Shown here piece by piece: positions 1 to 7,862 of a stretch of 38,797 nucleotides of DNA (positions are counted from its first letter, which is position 1; each line of letters starts with the position of its first letter). The notes under the pieces were generated by a model, which saw only the letters and a program-made list of their open reading frames with translations, was not told the DNA's origin and searched no databases. A program made the translations under genes and the position numbers. Origin of the DNA: Spirochaetia bacterium (GTDB lineage Bacteria; Spirochaetota; Spirochaetia; Treponematales; Breznakiellaceae); assembly GCA_026002045.1 (NCBI GenBank), contig BOAV01000013.1, positions 1-38,797 of the forward strand, read 5' to 3'.

Positions 1-1
1 C

Positions 2-1624
2 CAAAATGTGGTAAAGCACCCGGTGCTTCCAAATAGCGAAAGCCGGGCAAAACTTGCGGAACGGAAAAGCTCAAAGTTTACGGAAAAATACGCCGATTAT
101 ATTGCCCTTGGGGTTGAGGAGTGGCGTAAGGTTTACCATGAACACCAGAAACTCGGCAAGAAAGCGATACTGTTTATTATGACCGACGATACCCGTAATT
201 GTGACGACCTTAACGAATACCTTCAAAACACCTATGCGGAATTCAAAGACGCGGTTCTGGTGATCCACACTAAAAACAACGGTGAGATTGCGGAATCCGA
301 CACCAATAAAAACAAGGAAGAACTGGACAAACTCCGTAAGAATGCCAATGAGATCGATAGTGACACGAGCCCTTATAAGGCGATTATTTCGGTTCTGGTA
401 CTCAAGGAAGGCTGGGATGTCAGGAATGTTACCACCATAGTGGGACTGCGGGCCTATTCCGCGAAAAGCAACATCCTCCCCGAGCAAACCCTGGGCCGGG
501 GCCTGCGCCGCATGTATCCCGGCATCAATACTACCGAATATGTCAGCGTTGTGGGGACCGCCGCTTTTATGGAATTCGTTGAGGAAATACAGAGCGAAGG
601 GGTCAAACTGGAATACAGTCCCATGGGCGTGGGGACGGCGGCTAAGGCTCCCCTCATTATTGAGGTTGATTCTGAAAACACCCAAAAGAATCTTGATGAG
701 TTGGATATAGCCATTCCTGTCCTTTCCCCCCGGATGTACCGGGAATATAAACGGCTGGAAAATCTGAACCCCACCAACTTTGGTATCAAAAAGATACCCT
801 ATAAACAATTCTCCGATTCTGAAAAACGGGAAATCGTATTCCGGGATATCACCACCGATGAGGTAAACCACATTACTATTCTGGGGTCAGATGCGGTAAC
901 CGATTACCGCAATATAATAGGCTATTTTGCCCAAATAATCATCAGGGACCTGCATCTGGTTAATGTTTATGATATTCTTTACGGTAAAATCAAGGAGTTT
1001 ATTGGATCCTACCTTTTTACCAAACCGGTTGATATTGATGATCTCAACACTATTAGAAACTTATCAGAAATTGAAGCCTCAAAAACAATTATAGAGACCT
1101 TTGAAAAGGAAATTAATACCTTAACCGTACAGGATAAGGGAACCGCTTCGATTCGGGATTATATACGGCTAAAACAAACCCGTCCCTTTGTTGTTGAAAA
1201 TCAGGAATACCTTATCCCCCGGAAAAGTATCTTTAACAGGATAATCGGCGACAGCGGCCTGGAACTGCGTTTTGCTGCGTTTCTCGATCATTGCGGGGAT
1301 ATTAAGAGTTATGCCAGGAATTATATGGCGGTTCACTTTAATATCGACTATGTGAATAACGAGGGCAAAATCTCAAATTATTACCCCGATTTTATCGTCA
1401 ACCGGGACAATAAAAATATCTATATCGTGGAAACCAAGGGACAGGAAGATTTGGATGTTCCCTTACAGATTCATCGCCTGGCGGAATGGTGCAAAGATAT
1501 CAATAATGCCCAGGACAAGAATCATTTTGATTATATCTTTGTCGGTGAATCTGACTTTGATATGTTCAAGCCGGATTCTTTTGAGTCCCTGGCAAAAAAT
1601 TTCAAGAAATATAAGGAAAGTTAA
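2..1624 (+). CDS. Type III restriction enzyme Res subunit, C-terminal part (5' end outside window)
   Basis: This is the C-terminal part of a restriction subunit that couples a superfamily 2 helicase motor to a nuclease domain. The frame is open to the left edge (CAA AAT precede the first GTG at 8), so the gene starts outside the window. Counting from that GTG, motif V lies near residues 131-141 (VLKEGWDVRNV) and motif VI near 156-168 (ILPEQTLGRGLRR). A PD-(D/E)xK-type nuclease follows near 415-480, with ELRFAAFLD, YYPDFIV and the catalytic IYIVETKG. This order is typical of Res in type III restriction-modification. The partner methylase Mod would be expected to the left, out of view. Nothing downstream belongs to the system. 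A DISARM-like or other defence helicase-nuclease is possible but less likely. Confidence 0.85.
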   Translation, partial: QNVVKHPVLPNSESRAKLAERKSSKFTEKYADYIALGVEEWRKVYHEHQKLGKKAILFIMTDDTRNCDDLNEYLQNTYAEFKDAVLVIHTKNNGEIAESDTNKNKEELDKLRKNANEIDSDTSPYKAIISVLVLKEGWDVRNVTTIVGLRAYSAKSNILPEQTLGRGLRRMYPGINTTEYVSVVGTAAFMEFVEEIQSEGVKLEYSPMGVGTAAKAPLIIEVDSENTQKNLDELDIAIPVLSPRMYREYKRLENLNPTNFGIKKIPYKQFSDSEKREIVFRDITTDEVNHITILGSDAVTDYRNIIGYFAQIIIRDLHLVNVYDILYGKIKEFIGSYLFTKPVDIDDLNTIRNLSEIEASKTIIETFEKEINTLTVQDKGTASIRDYIRLKQTRPFVVENQEYLIPRKSIFNRIIGDSGLELRFAAFLDHCGDIKSYARNYMAVHFNIDYVNNEGKISNYYPDFIVNRDNKNIYIVETKGQEDLDVPLQIHRLAEWCKDINNAQDKNHFDYIFVGESDFDMFKPDSFESLAKNFKKYKES

Positions 1625-1641
1625 TTCCCCTGCTTCCCCCA

Positions 1642-1670
1642 TTGGTATACTATGAATAATATGATATACT
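1642..1670 (+). promoter_or_regulatory. Candidate sigma-70 promoter for the nitroreductase gene
   Basis: TTGGTA at 1642-1647 and TATACT at 1665-1670 are separated by 17 bp. The short intergenic region is AT-rich and lies between the restriction gene and the nitroreductase start. The -35 box is only a partial match, so this is a plausible rather than firm call. Confidence 0.4.
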
Positions 1671-1705
1671 ATTTGGATATTCTGACATTTTAAGGAGGCA
1701 TTTCC

Positions 1706-2227
1706 ATGGATAATCCCGTATTGACCGCCATTGCGGAGCGCCGCAGCATCCGCGCATACAAGGACGATAAGGTCACCAAAGAGCAGTTTGACATTTTGCT
1801 CAGGGCCGCAGAGGAGGCGCCCAGCGCCCGCAACTCCCAGCCCTGGCATTTTTCGGTGGTGCAGAACCCCGCCATTCTCGCGGAGATCAACGCCGAGGCC
1901 TGCAGGAACCTGAACCGTGAGGGGGACATCTTCCACGGCGCCTCTGCGGCGATCTTTTTAAGCTGCGACGCCGCCTCCCGCTGGGCCCGGCTTGACTGCG
2001 GTATCGCCACGCAGACCATTGCCCTGGCGGCCCATTCCATAGGCCTTGGCACGGTGATCCTGGGTTTGCCCGACGCGGCCTTTACGGGTGCGCGGGGGGA
2101 TTACTTCAACAAACTCCTCAAATTCCCCGCCGGGTACAGTTTCGCCGTGGCTATCGCCATCGGCTTTCCTGCGGCAACAAAGGAAGCCCATCCCGTTGAG
2201 CCGGATCGGATCACCTTTGTGGAGTGA
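1706..2227 (+). CDS. Nitroreductase family protein (FMN-dependent)
   Basis: This 173-residue protein belongs to the small nitroreductase family, flavoproteins that use FMN and NAD(P)H to reduce nitro compounds, quinones or similar acceptors in the cytoplasm. The N-terminus carries the usual ERRSIRAY phosphate-binding segment near residues 11-18, then EEAPSARNSQPWHF near 36-49, which contacts FMN. The C-terminal GLGTVILG and AVAIAIGFP stretches complete the fold. The length matches the short single-domain forms. AAGGAGG at 1692-1698 fixes the ATG at 1706. The gene converges on the molybdenum hydroxylase operon with a single base between the stop codons, so its transcription may oppose the end of that operon. 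The substrate cannot be told from sequence. Confidence 0.85.
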   Translation: MDNPVLTAIAERRSIRAYKDDKVTKEQFDILLRAAEEAPSARNSQPWHFSVVQNPAILAEINAEACRNLNREGDIFHGASAAIFLSCDAASRWARLDCGIATQTIALAAHSIGLGTVILGLPDAAFTGARGDYFNKLLKFPAGYSFAVAIAIGFPAATKEAHPVEPDRITFVE

Positions 2228-2228
2228 C

Positions 2229-2696
2229 TCACGCGGGGGTTAGTTTCCGCACCGCCTTAAAGATGTTTTCATAGCCCGTACAGCGGCAGAGGTGGCCGGA
2301 AAGCAATTTCCGCAGTTCATCGTCCGAATAGGTTTTTCCCGTTTTGATGATCTCCGCGGCGCTCATGAGGAAGCCGGGGGTGCAGAATCCGCACTGGACC
2401 GCCCCTTCGTCGATGAAGGCCTGCTGTATGGCGGACAGTTCCCCGTCTGCGCTGATGAGGCCTTCGGTGGTGGTGATTTCCTTGCCGTCTGCCCAGATCG
2501 CAAGGTAGATGCAGGAGTTGAAACATTCCCCGTTGATGATCACATTGCAGGCCCCGCACTCGCCGACCTCGCAGCCCTTCTTGACGCTGGTCAGGCGGTA
2601 CTCGTTCCGCAGCATGTCTGTTAATGAGGCGCGGACATCAACCATGGTTTCCGTGTCCCTGCCGTTTATTTTGCACCGCACCAATTGCCTGTTCAT
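2229..2696 (-). CDS. xdhC: Molybdenum hydroxylase 2Fe-2S subunit (XdhC-like)
   Basis: This 155-residue iron-sulfur subunit of a xanthine dehydrogenase-type enzyme carries electrons from the Mo site to FAD. The plant-ferredoxin-like cluster cysteines are in CEVGECGACNV (Cys42, Cys47, Cys50) with another near residue 62. The second cluster uses CGFCTPG and CRCTGYE further on. The length is typical of CoxS/XdhC. Its ATG overlaps the stop of the FAD subunit gene as ATGA (2693-2696), so translation is probably coupled. It is the last gene of the selD-yedF-DUF3343-yqeC-xdhA-xdhB-xdhC operon. The neighbouring selenium genes suggest a selenium-dependent hydroxylase. Purine is the most likely substrate, but nicotinate or another heterocycle cannot be excluded. 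Confidence 0.93.
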   Translation of the reverse strand: MNRQLVRCKINGRDTETMVDVRASLTDMLRNEYRLTSVKKGCEVGECGACNVIINGECFNSCIYLAIWADGKEITTTEGLISADGELSAIQQAFIDEGAVQCGFCTPGFLMSAAEIIKTGKTYSDDELRKLLSGHLCRCTGYENIFKAVRKLTPA

Positions 2697-3574
2697 AATG
2701 CCGCCCCGCTTAATGTGAGGGATTCCCGGATACTTCGTTTTGCCAATTCTTCCACCAGCTGGAGCCGGAATTCTCTGCTTGCCCGCCAGCTTGTCCGGGG
2801 GTTTACATCGGAGAGGGCGGCCTTTGCCGTTGCGTTGATGGTTTCTTCGCTTACGGGTTTTCCCTTTGCCGCCATCTCCGCGCTCGGTGCGCGCATGGGG
2901 ACGGGACCGGCCACACCGTAGGCCAGGCGCAGCCGCTCAATAGTTTTGCTGTCCTTTGAAAGCCGCACATTGGCGGAGCATCCCAGGGTTGCGATGTCCA
3001 GGGCATTCCGCATGGCGTACTTGATATAATTGCCGTAACAGTTTTCGTAACTTTCCCTGGGTATCAATATCGCCTGCAGAATTTCGTCATGGGCAAGGGC
3101 TGTTTTGCCTGCGCCAACATAGTGTTCCTGTATGGGAACCAGACGGGTCCCGTTGGGGCCGAGGTATTCCATCACCGCATCCCAGGCAACCAAAGTGGAT
3201 GCGCTGTCCGCGGAAGTAACCCCGTTGCAGACATTTCCGCCGATGGTGCCGATGTTGCGCAACTGGGGTCCGCCGATGGTATCCACCGCTTCGCCCAGCA
3301 CGGGGATGTGTTTTTGAATGATGGGGTCCGAGGTAATATGGGAAAAGCTCGTCAGGGGGCCGATGCGGATCGTTCCCGTATCATCAATACTGACACCCCG
3401 CAGTTCATCAATTTTCTGGATGCTCACCAAAGTGCAGCCGGCAAGTTTGCCCTCCCGAATTTGGATAAGCACATCGCTGCCCCCGGCGATAATGCGGGCT
3501 TCAGGGTGTTCCTGTAACAGTTTTACTGCGTGGGCCGGGCTTTCCGCTTCGTAGAGTTCTTCGATGTCGTACAT
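2693..3574 (-). CDS. xdhB: Molybdenum hydroxylase FAD-binding subunit (XdhB-like)
   Basis: This 293-residue FAD subunit of the three-part hydroxylase belongs to the CoxM/XdhB family. It passes electrons from the iron-sulfur subunit to NAD or another acceptor. The first FAD-binding motif is ARIIAGGSDVL near residues 25-35, and the second is LRNIGTIGGNVCNGVTSAD near 106-124. The C-terminal CO dehydrogenase flavoprotein domain follows. The ATG at 3574 overlaps the stop of the Mo subunit by one base (TAATG), and the gene overlaps the iron-sulfur gene by ATGA. It is the only FAD subunit of this family in the window, so the separate XdhD-like enzyme either shares it or uses another electron partner. 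Confidence 0.92.
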   Translation of the reverse strand: MYDIEELYEAESPAHAVKLLQEHPEARIIAGGSDVLIQIREGKLAGCTLVSIQKIDELRGVSIDDTGTIRIGPLTSFSHITSDPIIQKHIPVLGEAVDTIGGPQLRNIGTIGGNVCNGVTSADSASTLVAWDAVMEYLGPNGTRLVPIQEHYVGAGKTALAHDEILQAILIPRESYENCYGNYIKYAMRNALDIATLGCSANVRLSKDSKTIERLRLAYGVAGPVPMRAPSAEMAAKGKPVSEETINATAKAALSDVNPRTSWRASREFRLQLVEELAKRSIRESLTLSGAAL

Positions 3575-5862
3575 TACAGTAACCCCGCTTTTTTGAATTC
3601 CTCAAAGAGTATGTGGGGGGTCATGGGGATTTTGTTGATGCCCACCCCGGTGGCGTGAAGTACCGCGTTGCGGATCGCTGCCGCGCCGGGAACTGTCGGC
3701 GGTTCACCCAGGGCCTTGGTCCCGTAGGCATTGGTGGGTTCATAGTTCTCCACAAACTGCGCTTCCAGATGGGGATGATCCAGCATGGTGGGGAGCTTGT
3801 AGTCCAGAAGGTTATCGTTAAGGAGCCGGCCGGTCTTGGGATCGTAGAGGAGCTGTTCGTACATGCCGAAGCCGATGGCCATACTCATGCCGCCGTGGAC
3901 CTGGCCTTCCGCGAGCCGGGGGTTTATCAGGCGGCCACAGTCGTGGACGTTGACGAGGTCGAGGAGTTTGATCTTCCCCAGGGGGATGTCCACCTCAACT
4001 TCCGCAAAGGAGCAGCCAAAACTGAAGGCGTTGGTTTTTACCTGTGCGGTGGATTCTGCGGTGAGGTGTTCGGCGTGGTCCACATGGTAGAGGGTTTCCG
4101 TGGCCAGTTCCGCCAATGGGCATAGTATCTGGTTGTCGTTGGTAGTGAGCACAATATTTCCATCAATGATATCAAGATTGGAAACGGGCATGCGGGTATA
4201 TTCCGAAGCGCAGCGAAGTATCTTTTCCTTTAAGAGGAGTGCCACCTTGTTAATCGCCGCGCCCCCCACATAGGTCTGCCGTGAACCATAGGCCCCGGTG
4301 CCGAAGGGGGTGATGTCCGTGTCCTGGGTGCTGATCACGTGGACATTCTGCCAGGGGATACCCAGGGTATCGGCGGCCATCTGGGTAAAGGCGGTATCCG
4401 CGCCCTGGCCGATTTCGGTTTCCCCAACCTGGACCTGCACGCTGCCGTCCTGGTTCAGCACCATCCTGCAGGAGGAAACTTCTATCGAGATAGGCCAGAC
4501 CGCGGTGTTGTACCAGAACAGGGCCATGCCCACGCCCCGGCGTTGAAGCCCGCTCTGGTTCTGGTAGAGCTTTCGTTTTTCATCCCAATGAATGTAGGCC
4601 TTGCCCTTTTCCACGCATTGATGAAAGGAATCAAACCAGTTCACGTTTTTGGTAAAGGGATCGGTAAAGCCCACGGGCATCACATTGAGGAAGCGGAATT
4701 CCAGGGGGTCCAGTTTAAGCTGCCGGGCGATGTCCTCCATGTGGGATTCCACGGCGAACACCGCTTGGGGTGTGCCGTAGCCCCGCATGGCACCGGCGGC
4801 GGCGGTGTTGGTATAGACCGTGGAGATATCCACCTTCCGGGCCTTTTCGTCTTGGTAGAGCTGGCGGAACACGTTGGTCCCCTTGGCGGCGATCCCGTGG
4901 CCGTGGGAACCGTAGGCCCCCTGTGTCGAATATGCGGTATAGCTGCGGGCCACGAGGCGCCCGTTGGGCCGCACCCAGGTTTCAAGGTGAATCTTTTCGC
5001 CGTGCCGCACCCGTGTGCCGAAGAAAACTTCCTCACGGGAGAGTTCCAGTTTTACCAGCCGCCCTCCAACTTGAGTTGTCATGTAGGCGTTGAGGGGTTC
5101 GTAGAGGCTGTCCTGTTTGTTGCCGAAGCCGCCCCCGATATAGGGCTTTATGATCCGCACATTACCCCAGGGAATCCCCAGGGCCTGCCCCACGATGCGC
5201 CGGATGATGTGGGGGATCTGGGTGGATGCCACAATCACGATCCGGCCGTTTTCCATGTAGGCCCAGGAGGTGACGGTTTCAATATGGCAGTGCTGGACTA
5301 TGGGGGTAACAAAGGTCCCCTCAAATTTGATGAGCCCCGTTTCTTTAATGGCCTCCTCAAAATTTCCGTCTTCCACGGTGCTGTGCTTCAAAACATTGTT
5401 GGGGAAACCTTCGTGGATAAGTTTGGCCCCCTCCTTCATGGAATCCTCCGGGGTCAGCAGGATGGGGTATTCTTCGTATTCAACCTTGATGACCCGGAGC
5501 GCACGGGAAGCGGCCACCTCGTCCTCAGCGATGACCGCGGCGATGTCATCGCCGTAAAGCCGGACCCGTTGATTGAGCAGTTTGCGGTCCATGGGGTCCT
5601 GATGGACGGGGTCCGTGGACCAGGGGTGGCCCGCGGTGGGGAAACAGATATCGGGAACGTCAAAGCAGGTGATGATCTTCACCACCCCCTTTATTTTTTC
5701 CGCCTCGGTGGTATCAATTTTTGTGACGAGCCCGTTGGCAATGGTAGAATGGAGAATCTTCCCAATCAGGGCATTGCGGTCAACCAGATCATCGGTGTAC
5801 TTTGCCCGCCCCGAAACTTTTTCCCAGGCGTCAACCCGGGGTATGCTCTGCCCTATGCTCAT
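3574..5862 (-). CDS. xdhA: Molybdenum hydroxylase catalytic Mo-binding subunit (XdhA-like)
   Basis: This is the catalytic subunit (about 762 residues) of a xanthine dehydrogenase-type enzyme that hydroxylates heterocycles with water as oxygen source. The frame runs upstream to 5949, but the start is placed at the ATG at 5862, giving MSIGQSIPRVDAWEKVSG. That ATG overlaps the yqeC stop as ATGA, and family members begin at this point. Seen motifs are GGGFGNKQD, AMRGYG, GQGADT and GAYGSRQTYVGG around the molybdopterin. Near the C-terminus is KALGEPPTVPGAA, which holds the conserved active-site glutamate. Neighbours SelD, YedF, DUF3343 and YqeC argue for a cofactor containing labile selenium. Likely substrates are hypoxanthine, xanthine or urate-type purines; the exact one is inference. 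Confidence 0.93.
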   Translation of the reverse strand: MSIGQSIPRVDAWEKVSGRAKYTDDLVDRNALIGKILHSTIANGLVTKIDTTEAEKIKGVVKIITCFDVPDICFPTAGHPWSTDPVHQDPMDRKLLNQRVRLYGDDIAAVIAEDEVAASRALRVIKVEYEEYPILLTPEDSMKEGAKLIHEGFPNNVLKHSTVEDGNFEEAIKETGLIKFEGTFVTPIVQHCHIETVTSWAYMENGRIVIVASTQIPHIIRRIVGQALGIPWGNVRIIKPYIGGGFGNKQDSLYEPLNAYMTTQVGGRLVKLELSREEVFFGTRVRHGEKIHLETWVRPNGRLVARSYTAYSTQGAYGSHGHGIAAKGTNVFRQLYQDEKARKVDISTVYTNTAAAGAMRGYGTPQAVFAVESHMEDIARQLKLDPLEFRFLNVMPVGFTDPFTKNVNWFDSFHQCVEKGKAYIHWDEKRKLYQNQSGLQRRGVGMALFWYNTAVWPISIEVSSCRMVLNQDGSVQVQVGETEIGQGADTAFTQMAADTLGIPWQNVHVISTQDTDITPFGTGAYGSRQTYVGGAAINKVALLLKEKILRCASEYTRMPVSNLDIIDGNIVLTTNDNQILCPLAELATETLYHVDHAEHLTAESTAQVKTNAFSFGCSFAEVEVDIPLGKIKLLDLVNVHDCGRLINPRLAEGQVHGGMSMAIGFGMYEQLLYDPKTGRLLNDNLLDYKLPTMLDHPHLEAQFVENYEPTNAYGTKALGEPPTVPGAAAIRNAVLHATGVGINKIPMTPHILFEEFKKAGLL

Positions 5863-6890
5863 GTGTGCCTCTGTCTTAATTGTGTTACGATTTTTGGCCA
5901 AAAGCAAGCGACCGTATCCTGATGCACACTGCCCGCGATGATCCCCCAAAGGCCGCTGTGAAAATCTTCGGGTAACAGGGAAACCAGTTCCCTGGCCTGC
6001 CCAAGACTTTTGTCATCTTCAACCTGGTTAAGGAAAAGGACCTTTCTGCCTTGGGCTGCGGCGAAAAGACCTTTAGCCCCCTTATGCCCGGTGATTACCC
6101 GGACAAGGTGTTCCGGCTTTAGGATACCCCCTTCCTGGGCGCCGCTGAGGGTGCTGAAAAGGGAAAAGCGGTGAATAAGGGTTTCCGAAACCGGCATCCC
6201 TAGGGACATAAGGGGAAGGATACCTACCGTGATTGTCGTAAAAGAGGGAACCGCAGGCTCATGCTCCGCCCATGCCTTGAGGGGCAGTCCCCGGGAGCCG
6301 TCCCCTTCGATTAACACGAGATCATAATCCGGGACTATCCGTTCCAGCTCATCAAGGGGCAGTGATTCAAGTTTACCCGTTTTTTCGTTGAAGCGGCCCG
6401 CCAGGGTTATGCCGTCTTTGCAATCGGTGGGCGCTCCACTGCAGTAATGATCATAGAGTCCGGTTTCTGCCGAAGGGACCAGCATCTTTGTGGTGGGTGT
6501 GACGAGAATTTTGCGGGAGCGCTCGTCGTTTTTGTGCCGTCCCCGCAAATGCTGCGCCAAATGCCAGATGAGGGAGGTCTTGCCCCCTGAGCCGATAACG
6601 GTAAGTACCGGTGGTGTAGCGGCAGGGCGGAGTCCCGGATTCCGGGCAGGGTATTCTTTATTTTCTTGTTGAGGAGCTTGCAAAATTTGGAGAAGTGTGG
6701 TATCTTTTATATCAGAGAGGGAGCTTGCTGGATGGCCCGCGTTTGTTACGTGGATGACGGACAGTAGGTTTCCCTTTTCTATTTCATTGGCTGCCCGCTG
6801 TTCTTCCGGTGTTATAAAAAGATATTTGCTACAATCCGGGGTTCCTTTTCCCAAAAGCTTTGCTTCAAACCAGGCGCTTAAGTGTCCCAC
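5859..6890 (-). CDS. yqeC: Selenium-dependent hydroxylase accessory protein YqeC, with N-terminal extension
   Basis: YqeC proteins occur with selenium-dependent molybdenum hydroxylases and are thought to act in cofactor maturation; the exact reaction is unknown. A Walker A-like loop VIGSGGKTS lies near residue 98, followed by LVTPTTKM. A GDGSRGLPLKAW segment, typical of the family, lies further on. The GTG start at 6890 is preceded by AAGGA with a 9-base spacer and lies 13 bases inside the end of the DUF3343 gene. The protein is 343 residues against roughly 250 for E. coli YqeC, so about 90 N-terminal residues are extra and match nothing I recognise. No ATG appears between the GTG and the P-loop, but a later non-ATG start cannot be excluded. 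Confidence 0.85.
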   Translation of the reverse strand: MGHLSAWFEAKLLGKGTPDCSKYLFITPEEQRAANEIEKGNLLSVIHVTNAGHPASSLSDIKDTTLLQILQAPQQENKEYPARNPGLRPAATPPVLTVIGSGGKTSLIWHLAQHLRGRHKNDERSRKILVTPTTKMLVPSAETGLYDHYCSGAPTDCKDGITLAGRFNEKTGKLESLPLDELERIVPDYDLVLIEGDGSRGLPLKAWAEHEPAVPSFTTITVGILPLMSLGMPVSETLIHRFSLFSTLSGAQEGGILKPEHLVRVITGHKGAKGLFAAAQGRKVLFLNQVEDDKSLGQARELVSLLPEDFHSGLWGIIAGSVHQDTVACFWPKIVTQLRQRHT

Positions 6891-7135
6891 GGAACAAAGT
6901 CCTTTCCCGTTTCACCGGCGCGCTGAAAAATTCCCGCGATGGTTTCCCCCAGGAGTTCCTGAACTTTTTCAATATCCCCTGGCGATACCCGCAGGCACAT
7001 TCCGCAGGTGGGCCCAATCGGTTTCGGCATGGGCATCACCATCACCGGGATCCCTGAATCAAGGAGCTTCCGTTCCCCCATGATCGCCTCGTGGGTGTTG
7101 TGGAAGGCGAGGATCAGTTCCTCTTCATCGCTCAT
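6878..7135 (-). CDS. DUF3343 putative Se/S carrier-like protein
   Basis: This 85-residue protein belongs to the DUF3343 family, described as Se/S carrier-like because it travels with selenium-dependent molybdenum hydroxylase genes. It has the family pattern of an N-terminal ILAFHNTHEAIMGERKL, a middle VMVMPMPKPIGPTCGMCLR and a short helical tail. The CGMC pair (two cysteines separated by two residues) is the obvious candidate for carrying selenium or sulfur. The ATG overlaps the yedF stop as ATGA at 7132-7135, and the 3' end overlaps yqeC by 13 bases. The likely role is handing selenium from YedF/SelD toward the molybdenum cofactor. That role is inferred from family and context, not shown by the sequence. 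Confidence 0.85.
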   Translation of the reverse strand: MSDEEELILAFHNTHEAIMGERKLLDSGIPVMVMPMPKPIGPTCGMCLRVSPGDIEKVQELLGETIAGIFQRAGETGKDFVPWDT

Positions 7136-7713
7136 AAATTGATGAGCTTTCCGGCGTCCCCCATGGCGGAGGCGATGGCGTACATGTTGGTCACATTGCC
7201 GACCGCAAGTTTTTCCTTGAGCTGGTAAAAATCAAGGCAGGTGCCGCAGCTGGAAATGATGGTTCCCTTGGATTCCAGCTTTTTCAAATCCGGAATGACA
7301 TTGGAGCCTTCGGTGGTGAGCTTTACACCGGAGTTGAAGAAGAGCATCGTCTCCGGCGGGGTGTCCAGTTCGGTGAGGGAATAGATAAAGCCCTTGATGA
7401 GGATGCCCCCGAGGTCATCATTTCCGGCGCCCATGGTGTTCTGCCCGATGGCGACCACCAGACTTTGGGAGCCGCTTCCACTACCTGAGGAAGCAGCTGC
7501 GGCGGTGATGGTCACCAGGATATTTCCATCACCCTGTTTTTCAAAGGCGAAGGGACAGCCCAGGCCCCCGGCCATCTTTTCAAGGTTCTGCCGGCTGATG
7601 TCGTTGTCCACCAGCACCTGCACCTTTTCACCTGCCTGAGTTTTCCGCAGGGCCTTCTTTGCCTCGATCACCGGAATGGGACAGGGCTTGCCGAGTACGT
7701 TGATGATTTCCAT
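7132..7713 (-). CDS. yedF: YedF: selenium-metabolism sulfurtransferase-like protein
   Basis: This 193-residue two-domain protein is often encoded beside selD in organisms with selenium-dependent molybdenum hydroxylases. The N-terminal TusA/SirA domain holds the CPIPVIEAKKAL motif with the sulfur- or selenium-accepting cysteine near residue 11. A serine/glycine-rich linker follows near residues 76-83, and then a DsrE-like domain ending with ISSCGTCLDFYQLKEKL, which has two further cysteines. AAGGAG just upstream of the ATG at 7713 fixes the start. It is translationally coupled to the DUF3343 gene. A gap of about 150 bases holding a large inverted repeat separates it from selD, the only loose junction in this operon. 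The role as a selenium carrier is inference from family. Confidence 0.9.
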   Translation of the reverse strand: MEIINVLGKPCPIPVIEAKKALRKTQAGEKVQVLVDNDISRQNLEKMAGGLGCPFAFEKQGDGNILVTITAAAASSGSGSGSQSLVVAIGQNTMGAGNDDLGGILIKGFIYSLTELDTPPETMLFFNSGVKLTTEGSNVIPDLKKLESKGTIISSCGTCLDFYQLKEKLAVGNVTNMYAIASAMGDAGKLINL

Positions 7714-7747
7714 GATTTTCTCCTTATATAATCAACAAAAAATAATG

Positions 7748-7849
7748 AACCACAGAGGACACAGAGAAGAACACAGAGTTCACAGAGGAAGATTAAGAAT
7801 TTTTAATATTCTCCGTGTCCTCTGTGTAAACTCTGTGTCCTCTGTGGTT
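7748..7849. repeat. CACAGAGG inverted-repeat element, copy A
   Basis: A 102-bp element sits between selD and yedF. Its ends are a perfect 19-bp inverted repeat: AACCACAGAGGACACAGAG at 7748-7766 and its complement at 7831-7849. Inside the arms the units CACAGAG and CACAGAGGA recur, so the transcript could fold into one long hairpin with an AT-rich loop. A related element (copy B) lies at 25716-25854, also inside an operon. This looks like a dispersed palindromic repeat family. No coding capacity is seen. Confidence 0.9.
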
Positions 7850-7862
7850 AAATTCTTCTTTA

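Noticed and set aside
4339..5922. Long plus-strand open frame of 527 codons
   Set aside because: It is fully antisense to the Mo-binding subunit gene, whose motifs are clear. The translated product is rich in Gly/His/Pro and matches no family.
7748..7849. CACAGAG units considered as a CRISPR array
   Set aside because: The units are short, irregularly spaced and in inverted orientation, with no spacers and no cas genes. They form a palindromic element instead.
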